64,000 nucleotides of DNA from Spirodela intermedia (Eukaryota; Streptophyta; Magnoliopsida; Alismatales; Araceae). Location: contig LR746264.1 of the NCBI GenBank assembly GCA_902729315.2, forward strand, positions 2,501 to 66,500, written 5' to 3'. This document shows, in pieces, positions 35,001-48,229 of this stretch; within the stretch, counting starts at the first letter, position 1, and the number at the start of each line of letters is the position of its first letter. The translations under genes and the position numbers were made by a program. A model generated the notes under the pieces. The model was given only the letters and a program-made list of their open reading frames with translations. It made no database searches and had not been told where the DNA came from.

Positions 35001-37310
35001 CTAAAACAGGTTTGGGGAAATCTTATTTGGTATCATATTATCATACCTCGAATCTATTTCTTCATGTGAAAACTAATGCACTAAGGACTCCCTACTGATG
35101 ACTGTATCGTCATCATTGGACACCACATATGTTCTAAGTGTCACTGTTGTCACACCACTCTAAGGAACAAAACTATGAATCACTTGTTTTTCCATAGTGT
35201 CGTTGCTATAGAATGTTGGAACCAACTCTTAAGGAATTAGTCACCCGCATTTCATCATCTTCCATCTCTCACACCCTTAGAGATCTTCAAGAGAGTCTTT
35301 GATTCACCGCATAGCTCTAAGGGTAGCCCCTACCTATGTATTTCTATAGTGTACATGTTATGGGAGATATGGAAGGGGTGAAATCTCTCTCATTTTGCAG
35401 GTCAGTCAATGCATACCTCAAAGATTATGAGGCACGTCACACAATAGTTGTAGAGTGCCCATCCTCTAATGTTGCATGTTGCGACACACTCGGCCTCTGT
35501 CTGTGAGGTACTCAAGACTTGAGGAATTTCAACTTTACAGATATATACACAAATCACTATCCGAACTATCTATTGGAGACCACTGCCTATAAGACACCCG
35601 AAACTCAATCTGGACAGGGCAGCACGTGGAAACCCTAGACCTAAAGGGAGAGTAGACATCTTATGAGACCATATAAGGAGTATTATCCTTGTCTTTTCCC
35701 ACTATTACGACATTCAAATTAACACGGCAGCGGAGGCTATGACGATTCACGATGGTTTGTTTTTCTGTGAGGAACACAACCTACATGATATCATCCTAGA
35801 ATCTGACTCCAGAGTGTTAGTTGAAATGTTGCATGCAGGTACTTACTCCCATTGGCGACTCAAGAGCACTTGGATGGATATCATGCGTTGTTATGAGAGG
35901 ATCAGCGCCATCACACACTAGCTACGTGAGGGGAATCAAATTGCAGATGCACTTACTATACATGTAGTATGCACCTATTTAAGATCTATTTTCACCTCTT
36001 TGCAGGATATGTCTACAGAAGCTCGAGATGATATCACTTAGAGTGACTCAATATACTAGCACTACGCATTGGGCGAAAGCTTCTACCTGTCACACCTAAG
36101 CAATGGTGGATCGCTTGGAGTAGTTCAACATCGACGTCAACACAAGGCGGACGACAAGGTGCATTACAATTCACCCCGGTACACCACTTCTAATCATTAC
36201 TCTCCTCATAATCACCTCACATCTACTATCTATCATCCTCAAGTAGTGAGGACACACAAAATTACCAGCACATGCTGGCATCTGCCCACTTTTGAACTAT
36301 AAGTCTATAGCACATCAGACCTGCTAAACTAGTTGTGAATCGTCACCCCAGCACCTCTCTCAAGATCTCATTAGTACCATCAATCAGATTGAACCCGTGA
36401 GAAGGTAAGGATCTATATCCATAGGATTGACCCTCTCTCTCTTATCTCTCTCTCTCTCTCTTTCTCTAAAAAAAAAAACAAAAAAACAAAAAAAAAAGAG
36501 GCAGCCTACTTCTCTTCCCAAAATCACTAGCCCACTATACACAAAATCATAAGCAATTAGTCAAGGGTGAGGGAAGAGACCCTCAAAAAAAAAAAAAAAA
36601 AAGAGGCAACCTACTTCCCTTCCTAAAATCACTAGCCCAATACTCAAAAGGGAATTACTCTTGTACACAATCATGGGCAATTAGTGGAGGGTGAGAGAAG
36701 AGGCCCTCAAAAAAAAAAAAAAAAAGAGAGAGAATAAGAGAAAAAAAAGAGTTCGAAAGAAAGAGCAAGTCATTCCTCGTGGGTGAAAGGTCCCCAACCC
36801 ACTTAGAGGAAGTACGGCAACTAATGATACTAACAAGATCTTGGCAAGAGGGACTAGACGCGTGCAACACTAGGAAGACAAGTTCATATTTGGGCTTATT
36901 ATCATGCTCCAACATAGTTTTGTCCTCTTCACTGTCCCAACAACTCTTTTTTCACCACTTCATATCATTTTATCTATTTATTAGAACCACTTACTACAGC
37001 AAACTATTGTCTTGTAGGAACACCTCATGGCGCACAACACGAAAGGCTATACTCCTTACTGTTGAGCGGATCTTTCAACGTCATGGACTAAATGCCTCCA
37101 CCAGCCCAATCCAAATCATTCACTTCTTCAAACATTTTGAGTGAAGTGAAGTCTCTCTCCACTATTGTCACATCCTCTCTTCAAAAGAGGTCTATAATCC
37201 TCCATCTCATCCTCGCCCTTTGTGTGAATGAGATCCCACTCATGTAACCTCAGAATGAGGTGAAACTTCTAGCATTAAATCAAATTTTTCTTTTCCAAAA
37301 AAAAAAAACC
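29005..37310 (+). mobile_element. LINE-E: nearly full-length, heavily mutated LINE
   Basis: Collinear with LINE-A/C: partial 5' leader (29010), ORF1 N-terminus (29131) with the ~235-bp tandem duplication (about 29560-29720 and 29800-29960), DUF4283 and zinc knuckle (30440-30960, second Cys reads Tyr), endonuclease (31950-33000), and RT (33080-34650). RNase H follows (35590-36000; A-E-A-M, E-S-D-S), then the 3' UTR (36030-37290) and an A-run (37297-37309). Dozens of stops and frameshifts. The RT catalytic F-A-D-D reads F-A-N-D near 33997, so this copy is dead. Short CCCTAAA-like units follow the A-run. Confidence 0.92.
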
Positions 37311-37755
37311 CTAAAACCCTAGATATACTATGGATGGAAAGATTTCGCAACAATCTCAACCAAGATGATCAACTTCGGTCGCGTCTATCACTTCACCTTC
37401 CATGTATCACTTTCCAAAGAGAACTATCTCTTGTCTCCCCTAATTCTCACATATGAGGCTTGGGGATAAACATTTCATCAACATCAATATAATCAAACCT
37501 TAACCCAAAAAAAAAAAAAAAAACTTAAACCCAAAACTTTTTTAAATTACTTGGATGTCTAGAGGAAGAGAGAGAGTGTGAACCGACTAGGCTTAAGGGG
37601 CAAGTAATTGGTACATAAATGTAATTATATATATATATATATCTATAAATAAACTTTTGAAGCTTACATTCATTAACATTTTTTATTTCATTAACATTTT
37701 CAGTGACTATAGGTGATGAATGACAAGAATCAACTTACTAGACTCCTCATCCCAT
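37311..37755. other. Junction DNA downstream of LINE-E
   Basis: ACCCTAAAACCCTAG follows the LINE-E poly(A). A second A-run at 37506-37522 is followed by CTTAAACCCAAAAC, perhaps another eroded retroposon 3' end. A TA microsatellite lies at 37627-37642. No gene. Confidence 0.45.
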
Positions 37756-37759
37756 GAAT

Positions 37760-39010
37760 AATATCAAGACTGGCTAAGATGAGAAAATGAACTTAAAAAG
37801 CTGCACTTTTATCAAATGCTTGAATAATTTAACATGTTATGGAATGATATATAGCATATGCTTGAGTAATTTAGTTGCCACTGACCAACATCAATATGCA
37901 TAATAATGAATGATAATTGGATCATGGACAGTGAAAACTTTGTCACCCAATTCTGTACCCTTCATCAAAGAATGAGTGATCAGAACAAGACGTACTTCAG
38001 CTTAATGAACAAGTTTTTGGGCTGCACACCACATCTCCCACTATTCCTTCCTTTGGCACCCGAATTGTAAACATCCAAATAGTTCAAATCAAAGATATTC
38101 ATTAGATATTACAATTGTACTCATGAATATCAAAATGGGTAAAATAATAATAAAGGTAGTAGAGGTTATCATCAAGAGATTTGACAAACTAAAAGAATAA
38201 AGTAAATAGGATGTAGCCCACATATTTTGCTTACATGGAAATTTTCTTCATCCAAGTAGTTTTTATAATTTTTATCTGGTGATAAGCAAGCTATAGAAGT
38301 CTGTAATATATGTGCTGCGAATGCCAATTTATAAGAGGAAAGACAATATCAGGAATAACATCATCAATCATTTAAAAGTTTAACATAAATATTGTAGGAA
38401 AAAACAAATATTTAAGGGTTTGGCTCTTAGTTGGTCTGTTTACTACTTCATTAGATAGTCTCCTTATTTTGTGACATTGTACTTATATATTACTAGTAGA
38501 CATCCATGATGTGAATAATAAGCAAGGGTTTTTTTTCTGGTATATCTTATTTGGGTCTTCGTCAGTATATAATTTGTCACAAATAGGATAGAACTCAATG
38601 TAAGTAACCAAAAATAAAAAATGTCACTATCTAAATAGTTCAAATCAAAGATATTCATTAACTATGTAATCCTTACTTAAGCAGGAAACCGTGATAATTA
38701 ACGCATTCATTTTGGATTGTGAAAACCCTGTTCCAAGAAGTGGTGACTGGTTCATATTCCTGGAGGAGGATCGTGAAGATCAACTCCTTTCATTCTCCAA
38801 GTTGCACGAATCTCAATGAAGATCAATTGTCAACATCAAAAATGTTGCCCTTTGAGTAGCGGTCATGGAGATTGGGATTTGGGTGGTTCAATACAAGTCG
38901 TCAATTCCCCCTCAATCTATATTCCTATTCAGGCTCCCATTAGAATCAATCCCAGAATGACTCGTATTGTCATCTACAGACCACATCAATCCTTGAGTCA
39001 GAAACCTTCT
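37760..39010 (+). repeat. Dispersed repeat R2, copy 1
   Basis: About 37765-38640 and 38830-39010 match 52880-53770 and 53925-54110 in the same orientation at roughly 90% by eye, with shared runs such as GGCTAAGATGAGAAAATGAA and ATGTTGCCCTTTGAGTAGC. The ~190 bp between the two blocks differs. No coding potential recognised; class unknown. Confidence 0.75.
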
Positions 39011-42000
39011 GGGATTTTGAAAGCCTCACAAGAAACTATTCCATTTTAGAAATATAAGGTATCAGACATGTTAGAAGAATAGGAGATGAACATCTACCTA
39101 CAGATAATAATAGTGCATACTAAAATGGGCGTCAGAACCTGAGTGCTACCTTCAAAGCACCCGTGGGAAAAAAATTGCCTCTAGAATTACCACTATTAAG
39201 AAATTAGAAAGATAATATTTATAAAAAGGCTAATTGGTTTTATATCCCTGAAAAAAAAACATTTATGAAAAAAAAAATTACTATCCTGCCAACTCCCTAA
39301 TATTTCTGGCTAGTATTCCAGTCAAATCTCCATTGAACATTCGAAAAATATTTGTACTATATATTTCACAATCATTTGATTAACGTGTTTAAAAAATTAC
39401 ATATTGAGAAAGCAAGTCAGTATGAGAGGGGGGAGTACACGTGAGTGTTTGGGATTTGGAAAGATCCTGACGGTAAAGATGACAAGGATTTAGTTTTTGG
39501 GGGGAGAGTAACAGCTCATGAAGAGGCTGTCAGAGAGAAGGATCTGGGTCTCAGAAGGAGTCTGGCATCAAATACGCTTTCAGGGAGAAGGAAAGTAATA
39601 TTATTTTATGAGAATTCATAAGTTGGGAAAAAAAATTAGGAGATGCATCGATAGATCACCTATAGAACATGAGTTTTGATAGAGTTCAATGACTTTAATA
39701 TGAAATTATTCGATTCTACTAATGAAGACTAATCAGTGCTGTGAGCACTGATAATCCTCTGTCGCTTCTTGTTTTTTTATTCAGGCGTAATGATTTATCA
39801 GTACAAGATAGATCATTCCATTTGAGCCTAAATAAGGCAAGCAACTTGAAGATGATTCATCAACACCACATTTCCTCTCTAATGAAATAAAAATAAGAAC
39901 ATTTACTTATTTATGGGTTTTCCTCGATGTAGCACTAGTGTTGAATTCACAACAGTTCAACCTCTCTCACAAAGACGTCAACTGGCCAGAGAGTAATCCG
40001 ACATAAATAAGTTCAATGATCTGATAACAGGAATCCAACAGCAAAGCTTTCCAATCAAGCTGATAGACCAAAAAAATGATTGCTGAGCAGTAGACTGGAA
40101 CTGCATTCGCCAACGAATTTCTTCTAGCTTTGGGTGCTCTGAGAACTGATTAACCTGCCCACCAAAAATATCATCAAGGCAGTAAATGGTACAAAAGAGG
40201 TACTTCTGACAGAAGATGCAGCGCCATCAGTACCCTTCTCAATGTAAGAATGTAGCTGGGGAAGTAATGTTGTGATCGATCATCCAGTACTAAAGTTACC
40301 CAATCTCATCAGAAAAGTACAGCACTCAGAACACTCGGAACAAGAAAAGTTCGAGACTACTATAAGAGGAAAAAAAACACCCAGCTAAGAAGATGCGAAA
40401 AGAAAACACATTTTAGAAAACAATTGAAGAGCTTACAGATCCTCTTAACCACTCTGCATAAAGAAAGGTGTGCGAGCAAGAAGACTAGGGTTCTCCATAG
40501 GACATGAAATAAAGGCCAATCCAAGGAAGAATTGCATGTCATCTTTTAAGCTAGTTACTCTCTTCATTCAATGTTCACTCTACAAATAACTCAGAAGGGA
40601 AAGCACTGATAATTTCAACCAAGGAAAATGGTTGTGAGATTCCGAATTGTCGCCCAATACAACCGAGATTAGCTGAGTTCTGGCCACTTCTTCAAAGGAG
40701 TCCGGATAGGAAGAGCTCTGACTTTGATCATCCGAGTTGGCTGAGTTAAATCGGAAATAGCTAATTCAGAAAGCCATAATTCAGACAATAACATTATATG
40801 AGTAAGTCCAGCGTCAACCCCGTTTCCAAAAGAAGAAAGCAATAAAGAAGTAAACAGAAGAGAAAATCTGGCGCAAAAACATCAAGAGAGGCACCTTAAA
40901 AACTGAAAGTGTTGGACGAGCAAGTTCGTCATCCAAGTTGATGATGGAGACTCCTACACAGAAACTGCCAGTGTGCTCAATCGTCGCCCAAATCAATCAG
41001 TCCTACAATACCAACAGTAATCTTCTATTTAATATATACTGTCCATGAATGAGATTAAGACATTGGTGCCTTTGGATAATTGAATAAAGAAAAAAACGAA
41101 ACTTCATGAGCCCTGAAATTATGGGCACTGAAATTATGGAGTGGTAGTCAAACTCTCTTTCTCACTGGAATGATATCAAATTATGTACTGAAAATGATCA
41201 TGAAAGATCCAAAAGAGTTGAGAGCATCAGAGGAGCTACGTGACATGATAGTCAACCATTTCAGTCGAAGTCACCCGCTTCTGTGACCATATGAACGGCA
41301 AAGGACTAAAATGTACCCAAGTAGCTCTTGATATGCCGATAGCTAGACCGGAAATTTATTTTTAAAAAAATATATTGTTCCATTCAGCCAACTGTAATAG
41401 AGAATTAAAAAAGTGTAGGGATTTGAGCTGTCATGACCTGAAATATTTTTCATGCTCACCTAGTGGCCGCCATATTATTACTATTATACTATTTATTAGC
41501 CTCATCGTCGTGATCATAGTCGTTCTGTTCTTGCGACACATTTTATACTTGTTACATCTTGAAAACTAACCTAGTTCGGACACAGCACCATGTCTGATCT
41601 GAAGCATATGAAAGGTCGCTCTGCAATATGGTGGCCGGAAATATGCATCTGGGGAACACTCCCACATCCGTAATATGCGCGGTATATACATGCTATGTCC
41701 TCTTTTCCTCACTCTCTCTGAGGTACAACCCTGAAGAAAACAGCGATAAACGAAAGGTAGAGTAAACCAAACCAAATGAGCATTATGCCTGACATATTTT
41801 TTGTAGCTATAACGTTACAAAAGCAGAATTTGGAAATGGTTCTTATGGTCAATGTGAGAAAGCCAATCCATATTTTATGGTCAATCTATTTGGCATGATC
41901 ATCAACTGCTATTTGACACCCAGTCGACAAAAAAATAGACGAAAAAAGTGTGATACATCCTCGTCACATTTGAGACGTCAGTCCATGAGCTTGTACCAGA

Positions 42001-43100
42001 AATTTCACTAAAAAATTTGTAAGAGCTACACACAAACCGTAGGATATACCTGACTGGATAAGCCACCAAATCTACTTTTCAAGGCCATAAATTTTGATAA
42101 TCCCTTCTACAACGTGGATGGAAACTGTAATAGTCGTAATGTATGGCCAGATGGTGCTGCATCAAATGCTATAACTGAATAATCCATTGTCTGAACTAAT
42201 CTGCAGTAAATCAAGATTTGCTTTAAAAACATATATATATATAGGCTATCAAAATGAAATAAATAATAACCAGGATATCTATCTTTATGCAGCACAATTT
42301 GTTAAGGTATGAAATCGATATGTAATAAATATGCCCCAAATAATCACACGATGATATGTGGAGAGCAAACAATTTGAAAACGATCGTAAACTAAACGGAT
42401 AGAACCCAATCTAATAGACAGTGAAGGTTAGCGCAAGTTTTTGAGTCTCAGAAAGTGGAGAAACCACAGTATCTGTCAAGGGCGAAAGTTTCTAATAAAG
42501 ACCATAGATTTCGACTAAAAAGATTTAGACAAGATGAAACAACACTCGCAAGAACTATGTCAAGATGATTTAGACAAAACTGCACTAAAAGGATCACTGA
42601 GGAATAGCCATATCAACTAGAAACCACAGACCAAAACTCTACAGTCTACAGAAAGACGATGGGATTTTAAACTGACAAAATCAATGGGCACATATTTCCC
42701 TTTCTATAAAAGATCAGAGATCAGACTCTCATTTTATCACATATAATGCAGAACGCCGCCTCTCAGGGGAAACTCTGGCCTTTAATCATTTGCCTGTCCC
42801 TCTCGTTCTAGACTGTCCGAAGGGTTGCATGCAAAATAACCCACCATAATTCACCATAATTGCCTTTGAATTTGAATGGATACTGTAAAACACAACACCA
42901 TGTCTCGTCGACTATTCCAAAGGGCAGAGCCGAAGGGTTGTTTTCTGAAGTTGCTTCTGATTGATTTCTAGTGAGAATCCTAATGCCAGGTTTTTAACAA
43001 AACACTTCAAAGGCTATTCCACTTTCTTTCACGAACCACAAGTGTTATCTACGACGATAGACAGTCCTCCATGAAACCAGATGGCAAATTTCAGAACATC
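39011..43100. other. AT-rich gene-poor stretch
   Basis: About 4 kb with no ORF over ~70 codons that resembles a known family, no tRNA and no clear terminal repeats. It could be intron or intergenic; nothing in it decides. Confidence 0.5.
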
Positions 43101-43125
43101 CTCGGACTCACTCCGGAAGTTCGTG

Positions 43126-43128
<3 letters not shown>

Positions 43129-43170
<42 letters not shown>
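43129..43170 (+). repeat. GA microsatellite
   Basis: (AG)n run of about 42 nt. Shorter GA runs occur at 43232-43257 and 43585-43613. Confidence 0.9.
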
Positions 43171-43171
<1 letters not shown>

Positions 43172-43810
43172 AAAGTCCTCGTGTGGGACCCATCATCCTG
43201 TTCTGAGCCTAAGCTGTCATTTAATTAATCTCAGAGAGAAAGAGAGAGAGAGAGAAAGGGCGACGTTGACTTCTAGGTCGGGGATTGACCATATTCGCCA
43301 ACTAAACTTGACAGATATCTTTCCTCCAGAAAATGATGGCGGATGGCGGCCAAAACAAAACCTCATGTGAGAATCCGGCATCGAATAGAGATAACAGAGC
43401 GGGTTTTGACCATTCCTTTTTAGTGAAGGGGGAAATCTTTGACCACCCCTTCCCAACGAGTCAAACCCGCGAGGGCCGGCCCGTAGCAACCCTTTCCCAT
43501 GCGCCTCTCACTCTCTCTCACTCCCCTTCCTACTTTCGCCTCGTCAGCGCTGGAGATGAGGGAGACTTGGCGGGTTTCCGAGAGAGAGTGAGAGAGAGAG
43601 AGAGAGAGAGAGTGAAGAATAGCCGTCCGCCTTCTTCGTGTCCCTCCGACGGCCATTAGTGACGTGTCCACCGGAGAGTTCCTTGGGTACTCGTTTTAAA
43701 AGATTAAATGACCCCTTCCCGCCTCTTTCCCGCTCTCACCACGCGCGCTCGGCCGTTTGTGTCACTCTGCGGCCCGACGGCTTCCTTCTCCGTCTGTTCT
43801 CTCCTCCCGG

Positions 43811-43914
43811 TAAGAGACAGAGAGAGAGCGAGAGCGAGAGAGAGACAGAGCGAGAGCGAGAGAGAGACAGAACGAGAGAGACAGAGAGACAGAGAGACAG
43901 AGAGACAGAGAGAG
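43811..43914 (+). repeat. GAGA/GACA microsatellite upstream of the GTE-like gene
   Basis: Compound purine repeat mixing GAGAGAGC, GAGACAGA and AGAGAGAC units, about 240 bp upstream of the proposed start codon. A position in the 5' leader or promoter is likely. Confidence 0.85.
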
Positions 43915-44150
43915 GGGCGGTTCTTGCGTCGGAGATCAGGTACGTTATTTCTATCGTTCGTTGCTCTGTTTCTCTTCTTTCCTTTCAGCAATGTGGATTC
44001 CTTCTGTACCCATCTTTCCTCCCGACGCTCAACCGCCCTGCTCGTTATTCAGGCATTCGTTTTCCTCTGTTTTTCAGTCTCTCCTTCGGGCTGCGATCAA
44101 AATCTTCCTCCCTTCTGAGAATTCGTCACTTTTCGATAAAATCGCCAGCT

Positions 44151-44993
44151 ATGGCATCAGATTGTACGTCCATGAGTACTGTTGACGAGCTGTCATTAAA
44201 TTGGAAACCGAAGCGGGAGCTTGCTCAAGTGACATGTATTTCGCACAGAACAATCTCAGGGAAGAATCACAGGCCCCTGAAGACCTGTGATCAAATTCCT
44301 CCATCATCCGAGAGTCTTCTGTCTCCCAATAGAGCACTTCGTGCTGCCCTGTTGAAGAGCCGATTTGCAGATACCATCCTTAGAGCCCAAGAGAAGGTGG
44401 TTCTTCACAACGTATCATTTCACTACATAACCTTCACTCTTTTTAGTGAGCTCTGCTGACCATCCATGTTGAGACTCTCACCTCTTCTCTCTTAATCAGT
44501 GTGAGAGAGGTGACCCAGAGAAGCTACAACGGGAACTGAAGGATCTGAAACGGAAGCAGCGGGAAGATAAGGGTCAATGCTCTGCCCATCACGTAAACGG
44601 ATGAAGGAATTTCTTAGTTTGAATTCACACTGCATTCTAACGACCTAATTCGTTCTTTGATCCAATAGAGAGGAGGAGGATCGAAGCCCAAGCCAAAGTT
44701 ACTGAAAAAGCGCTCAAACAGAAGAGGCAAAGGAAAAGAAAAGCGGCTCGATTGAAGATACAAAAGGTAACCTCTCTCCCCCGGCCCCTAGTTTCAACTC
44801 TTTCTCTCCTGCCAAGTAAGGCATTTTCCCGGCCTAATTGAACTCAAGGTGGTTATGTTGACTCTTCAGATAGAGAACAGTGGAGATTAATGATTGCTAC
44901 GAGATATGGGAGGATCTTAAGAAGCTGGGTTATGCTCAGTACGTGGACCTTTCAGCCAAAGATCTGGCTGATTTGAATGATAGATGTCATTGA
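44151..44993 (+). CDS. Small protein matching the C-terminal region of GTE-type transcription factors, no bromodomain
   Basis: Four exons are proposed: 44151-44396, 44500-44572, 44669-44766 and 44874-44993. They have GT-AG borders and matching phases and give 178 residues. Landmarks typical of the region after the NET domain in GTE8/9/10/11-like proteins: S-P-N-R-A-L-R-A-A-L-L-K-S-R-F-A-D-T-I, E-R-G-D-P-E-K-L, a Lys/Arg/Glu-rich coiled segment, then R-T-V-E-I-N near the end. The last acceptor was placed at ATAG 44870-44873 because it keeps this ending in frame. No bromodomain or NET domain lies upstream in the window. It is either a partial duplicate that kept an ORF, or the 3' end of a gene whose other exons I cannot see. 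Confidence 0.6.
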
Positions 44994-47880
44994 ATTAAAA
45001 CTTGGTCATGAAAGGCTGATTTAGATGAAGTCACAAACTGAGCATTGGCCTCTGACAATTGTTGTAATTCAAACAAGTGGGTGTCATATTCATTCATCCA
45101 TCATCCATCCTTGATTGGATATTCAAATCCTTTTGTATTTCTTCTCCCACCCCTCCTTGAGATTACAAGTGGGGGCAGGTTGCTACAATAAATGATGATA
45201 TTATTTTTTCTTTGATCAGGGAAAAATGCCCTCATGTTTTTTTTTTCGGTTACAACTCTGGTTTTCATCATGAAGTCAAATTAATATTTTTCTTTCCCAT
45301 GATTTGGGTCAATGGGTAATCGAATCATTTTCCAAGGCTTAATTTTTTCTACTCTCACGCATGCTTTGGGTTGTCTAATTGCCAAATTTTGTCCTAGGTT
45401 TAATTTATAAATACAAGAAATAATTATCTAGGTTTAATTTAAACCTCTAGCCCCTAAAGTAAAAAAGGAACCTGCATCAATCTCCTGCACAGATCCAAAT
45501 GGTGATCGGAAGGTATATGAAACACATAATCATCAATCGTGTGATTTGACTTTTCACTCAAATATCTAAAATAATTCAGAGCAGCAGCCAATTTCGGTGC
45601 AAGAATAGTCAGTAGACGTGCATCATTGGAATCGCTTTAGTTACCCAATAAACAGAACAGAAGGGTTGATTTCTCAGAGAACATGATTATTTCCATCTTT
45701 GGCAAAAACCATAAGTTTAAGAGACAAGGGGGGAGGAGGGGGAATTACTTAAAATGAAAATAATCATTTAATTAGTTTAATGAAAACAGAAATTTACACT
45801 TTCCTCGATTTGTGTACAAAAAAAAATATTTGCGGCCAGTAAGTGGACAAGATAAGAGAATATCCTCCCATAAGTAGCCATCTGCTATCAAAAAATGTTG
45901 TATCTAGACGCTGGGACCCACAGGAAAGCCTGCCTATTCTTTTATCCACGCATCATCACAGATCAGGCAAGAACCGGATCACCGACCGCGATAGTCAAAT
46001 AGAAGAACAGATGCATGTCCCGACGAGAGAACACTTGATGCCACCTGTAAGTTCAACCAGTAGACAGCCGTTCATTGCGTCTGTAGGCCATTCCGAAAAT
46101 TATCATCATATTCAAGTTAAAACAAAGCACAATAAAGAAAATCAAAGGCACCCTGACTCCAGGATCTCCAAATAACAAAAATCTAGGAATAAAATAAAAT
46201 CATCCAAATTCATTGGCAGAAAAAGGTTTTCCCCGAGCTGCCGTTGGGGTAATAACAACATATCAGATGGGATATTTAAAATTTTCAAAACATGGCAATA
46301 TAATTTGACCGCCGGAGAACCCAGACTAACTTTTAGTCAAACAATACAACTCCAACGAGAGAACCTAACACTGCATACTCCTAATGCTTCAGCTACCGTG
46401 GCATCCTATTTGGAAGTGGATGTTCCTCTCTCAAATTCTTCAAAGCAACACCAAAATACGACATCTGTTTTGTCTCTATTTAATACCTTTATGATCAACT
46501 GTTTATTCTCTTAACACATGATTTTAAATTTTATATATTTTAATAAATACACTGTTTTATTCATTCAGAATTTGTCTTTATTTCATAGTAGAAAGAAAAG
46601 AGTTGGGACACTAAATTCCTTGCTCCAGAAGTTTGGTGAATGGAGCTGTGTGGAGCAGCAACAGCTCATCCATCACTTCTGGGTTTTAGGAAAGCATGTC
46701 CTAAGGAGGCGCCTTGAAGGAGGCACAAAAAGGGGCCCCAAGGACACTACGGAGGATGCCTCTGATGCTCAAGCTAATTGGCGGCGTGGTGTAAAAGAGG
46801 CATAGAAAACTACAAGGTAGCAGCTGTCTCTAGAGAAATTTGCAGTAAAGCTCTAATGCATCGGCACCGAGTTCGGGTGAGGATGAGAACAATGTATGTA
46901 TGTGACCGTCCTGGGTAAATCCCCCGCAGAGGGGATAAGGCTATGATGGACTCAACATTGACAACTGGCCATCTGTCAGTTCAAAGTGATGTAAATATTA
47001 AAATTCATAAAGGAGAAAAATTGTACATGATGATGAAATATAAAATAATCATGTCACAAAGAGGGGGGTACTCAGTGATTGGGCCATGGTAATAACAATA
47101 GCACAAAGCCTAGCAACTTATCTGGTGCATAGAGGCTTGTGTGACCTACCCATGTTATATACACGGGATGAAGTCAGTGGAATGGATAAGGTGAGAAAGA
47201 ACTGAGCAACTATGCACTGAATCAGAAATAGAAGATGAACAGTCAAAAAAGGCTTTAAAAGGGAATGTCAATGTAGATGGAGAAGGATGACTGAATTGGC
47301 CCGATAAGAAAAGAACGGCCAGCAGCAGGCCAGCTGCTGGACTCTAGATCCTCCTGCGGTGGTGAGCAGCAACAAGGGGCAGAGGAAGAGGCCAGAACTG
47401 GAGAACAAAGATCAGGGAAAAGGAAGAAGGAACCTGGGCAAGCAATCAGAAAATACAGCTTATTTCGTGTTGGCATGTCTGAAATATGTTATGTTACAAC
47501 GCTTGTATGGTATTTCACTGATTTTACATGATGCGAAGGTTTTGGTCACTCCATTTTTATAAATGCAAAAGCATCGACTTTGCACCATTCAATTAGATCA
47601 ATGAAGCTTCAAAATCCCTCCACTGAGTCCAAAAATTCTCCCTAATGCCTATCCACACTCTTCCACAATGCAAGGGATTAATTGGAAACATTATGAAAAA
47701 CTATTTTCGTCAACAATGGGGGTATATGATTCGCAAAAAAATCAGAAACGCAGAAAAAAAATCAGACAGTCATAATTGGAGACATTCAAATCTTACAAAC
47801 TGTTATACCAGGGAAGCATCATCTTACAATGGAAAATGTACATAAAAACGCAAGTACTGATCACCATGGTCCACAAATCC
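44994..47880. other. AT-rich intergenic DNA
   Basis: No recognised gene. ORFs at 45843-46175 (110 codons) and 46518-46805 (95 codons) have no family features that I can name and are probably fortuitous. Confidence 0.45.
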
Positions 47881-48229
47881 AGGACACTTTGGAAAACCTG
47901 GTACGAAATATTGTAGAAAAAACAAAAATCTGTGGTAGTTCACTTTGGCATATCTCTGAATGTAAATTCTTCAGTAGATATACCACTCCTTCTAAGGACC
48001 AACAATTGCCCTAGTTGGAATCCTTTCGGTATCTGAATAGAAAATAAGATAATAGAAGCAACCATCTTATTGGAACATTTTCCTCTGAACTTACATTGAA
48101 AAGAAAAATCGAATATCTAAACTTACATTTTCCCCAGGTGGTCATGGTGATTTTGTTTATGAGAGAAAGAACTTGTGTTGACAAGAGCACCCAGACTTAC
48201 CTGTAAAAATCACAAAAAATACTGATATG

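Noticed and set aside
43638-44459. 273-codon ORF as the N-terminus of the GTE-like protein
   Set aside because: The upstream part is translated GA/GACA microsatellite. The ATG at 44151 opens the part with family motifs.
46518-46805. 95-codon ORF
   Set aside because: No family features, no splice context, surrounded by AT-rich DNA.
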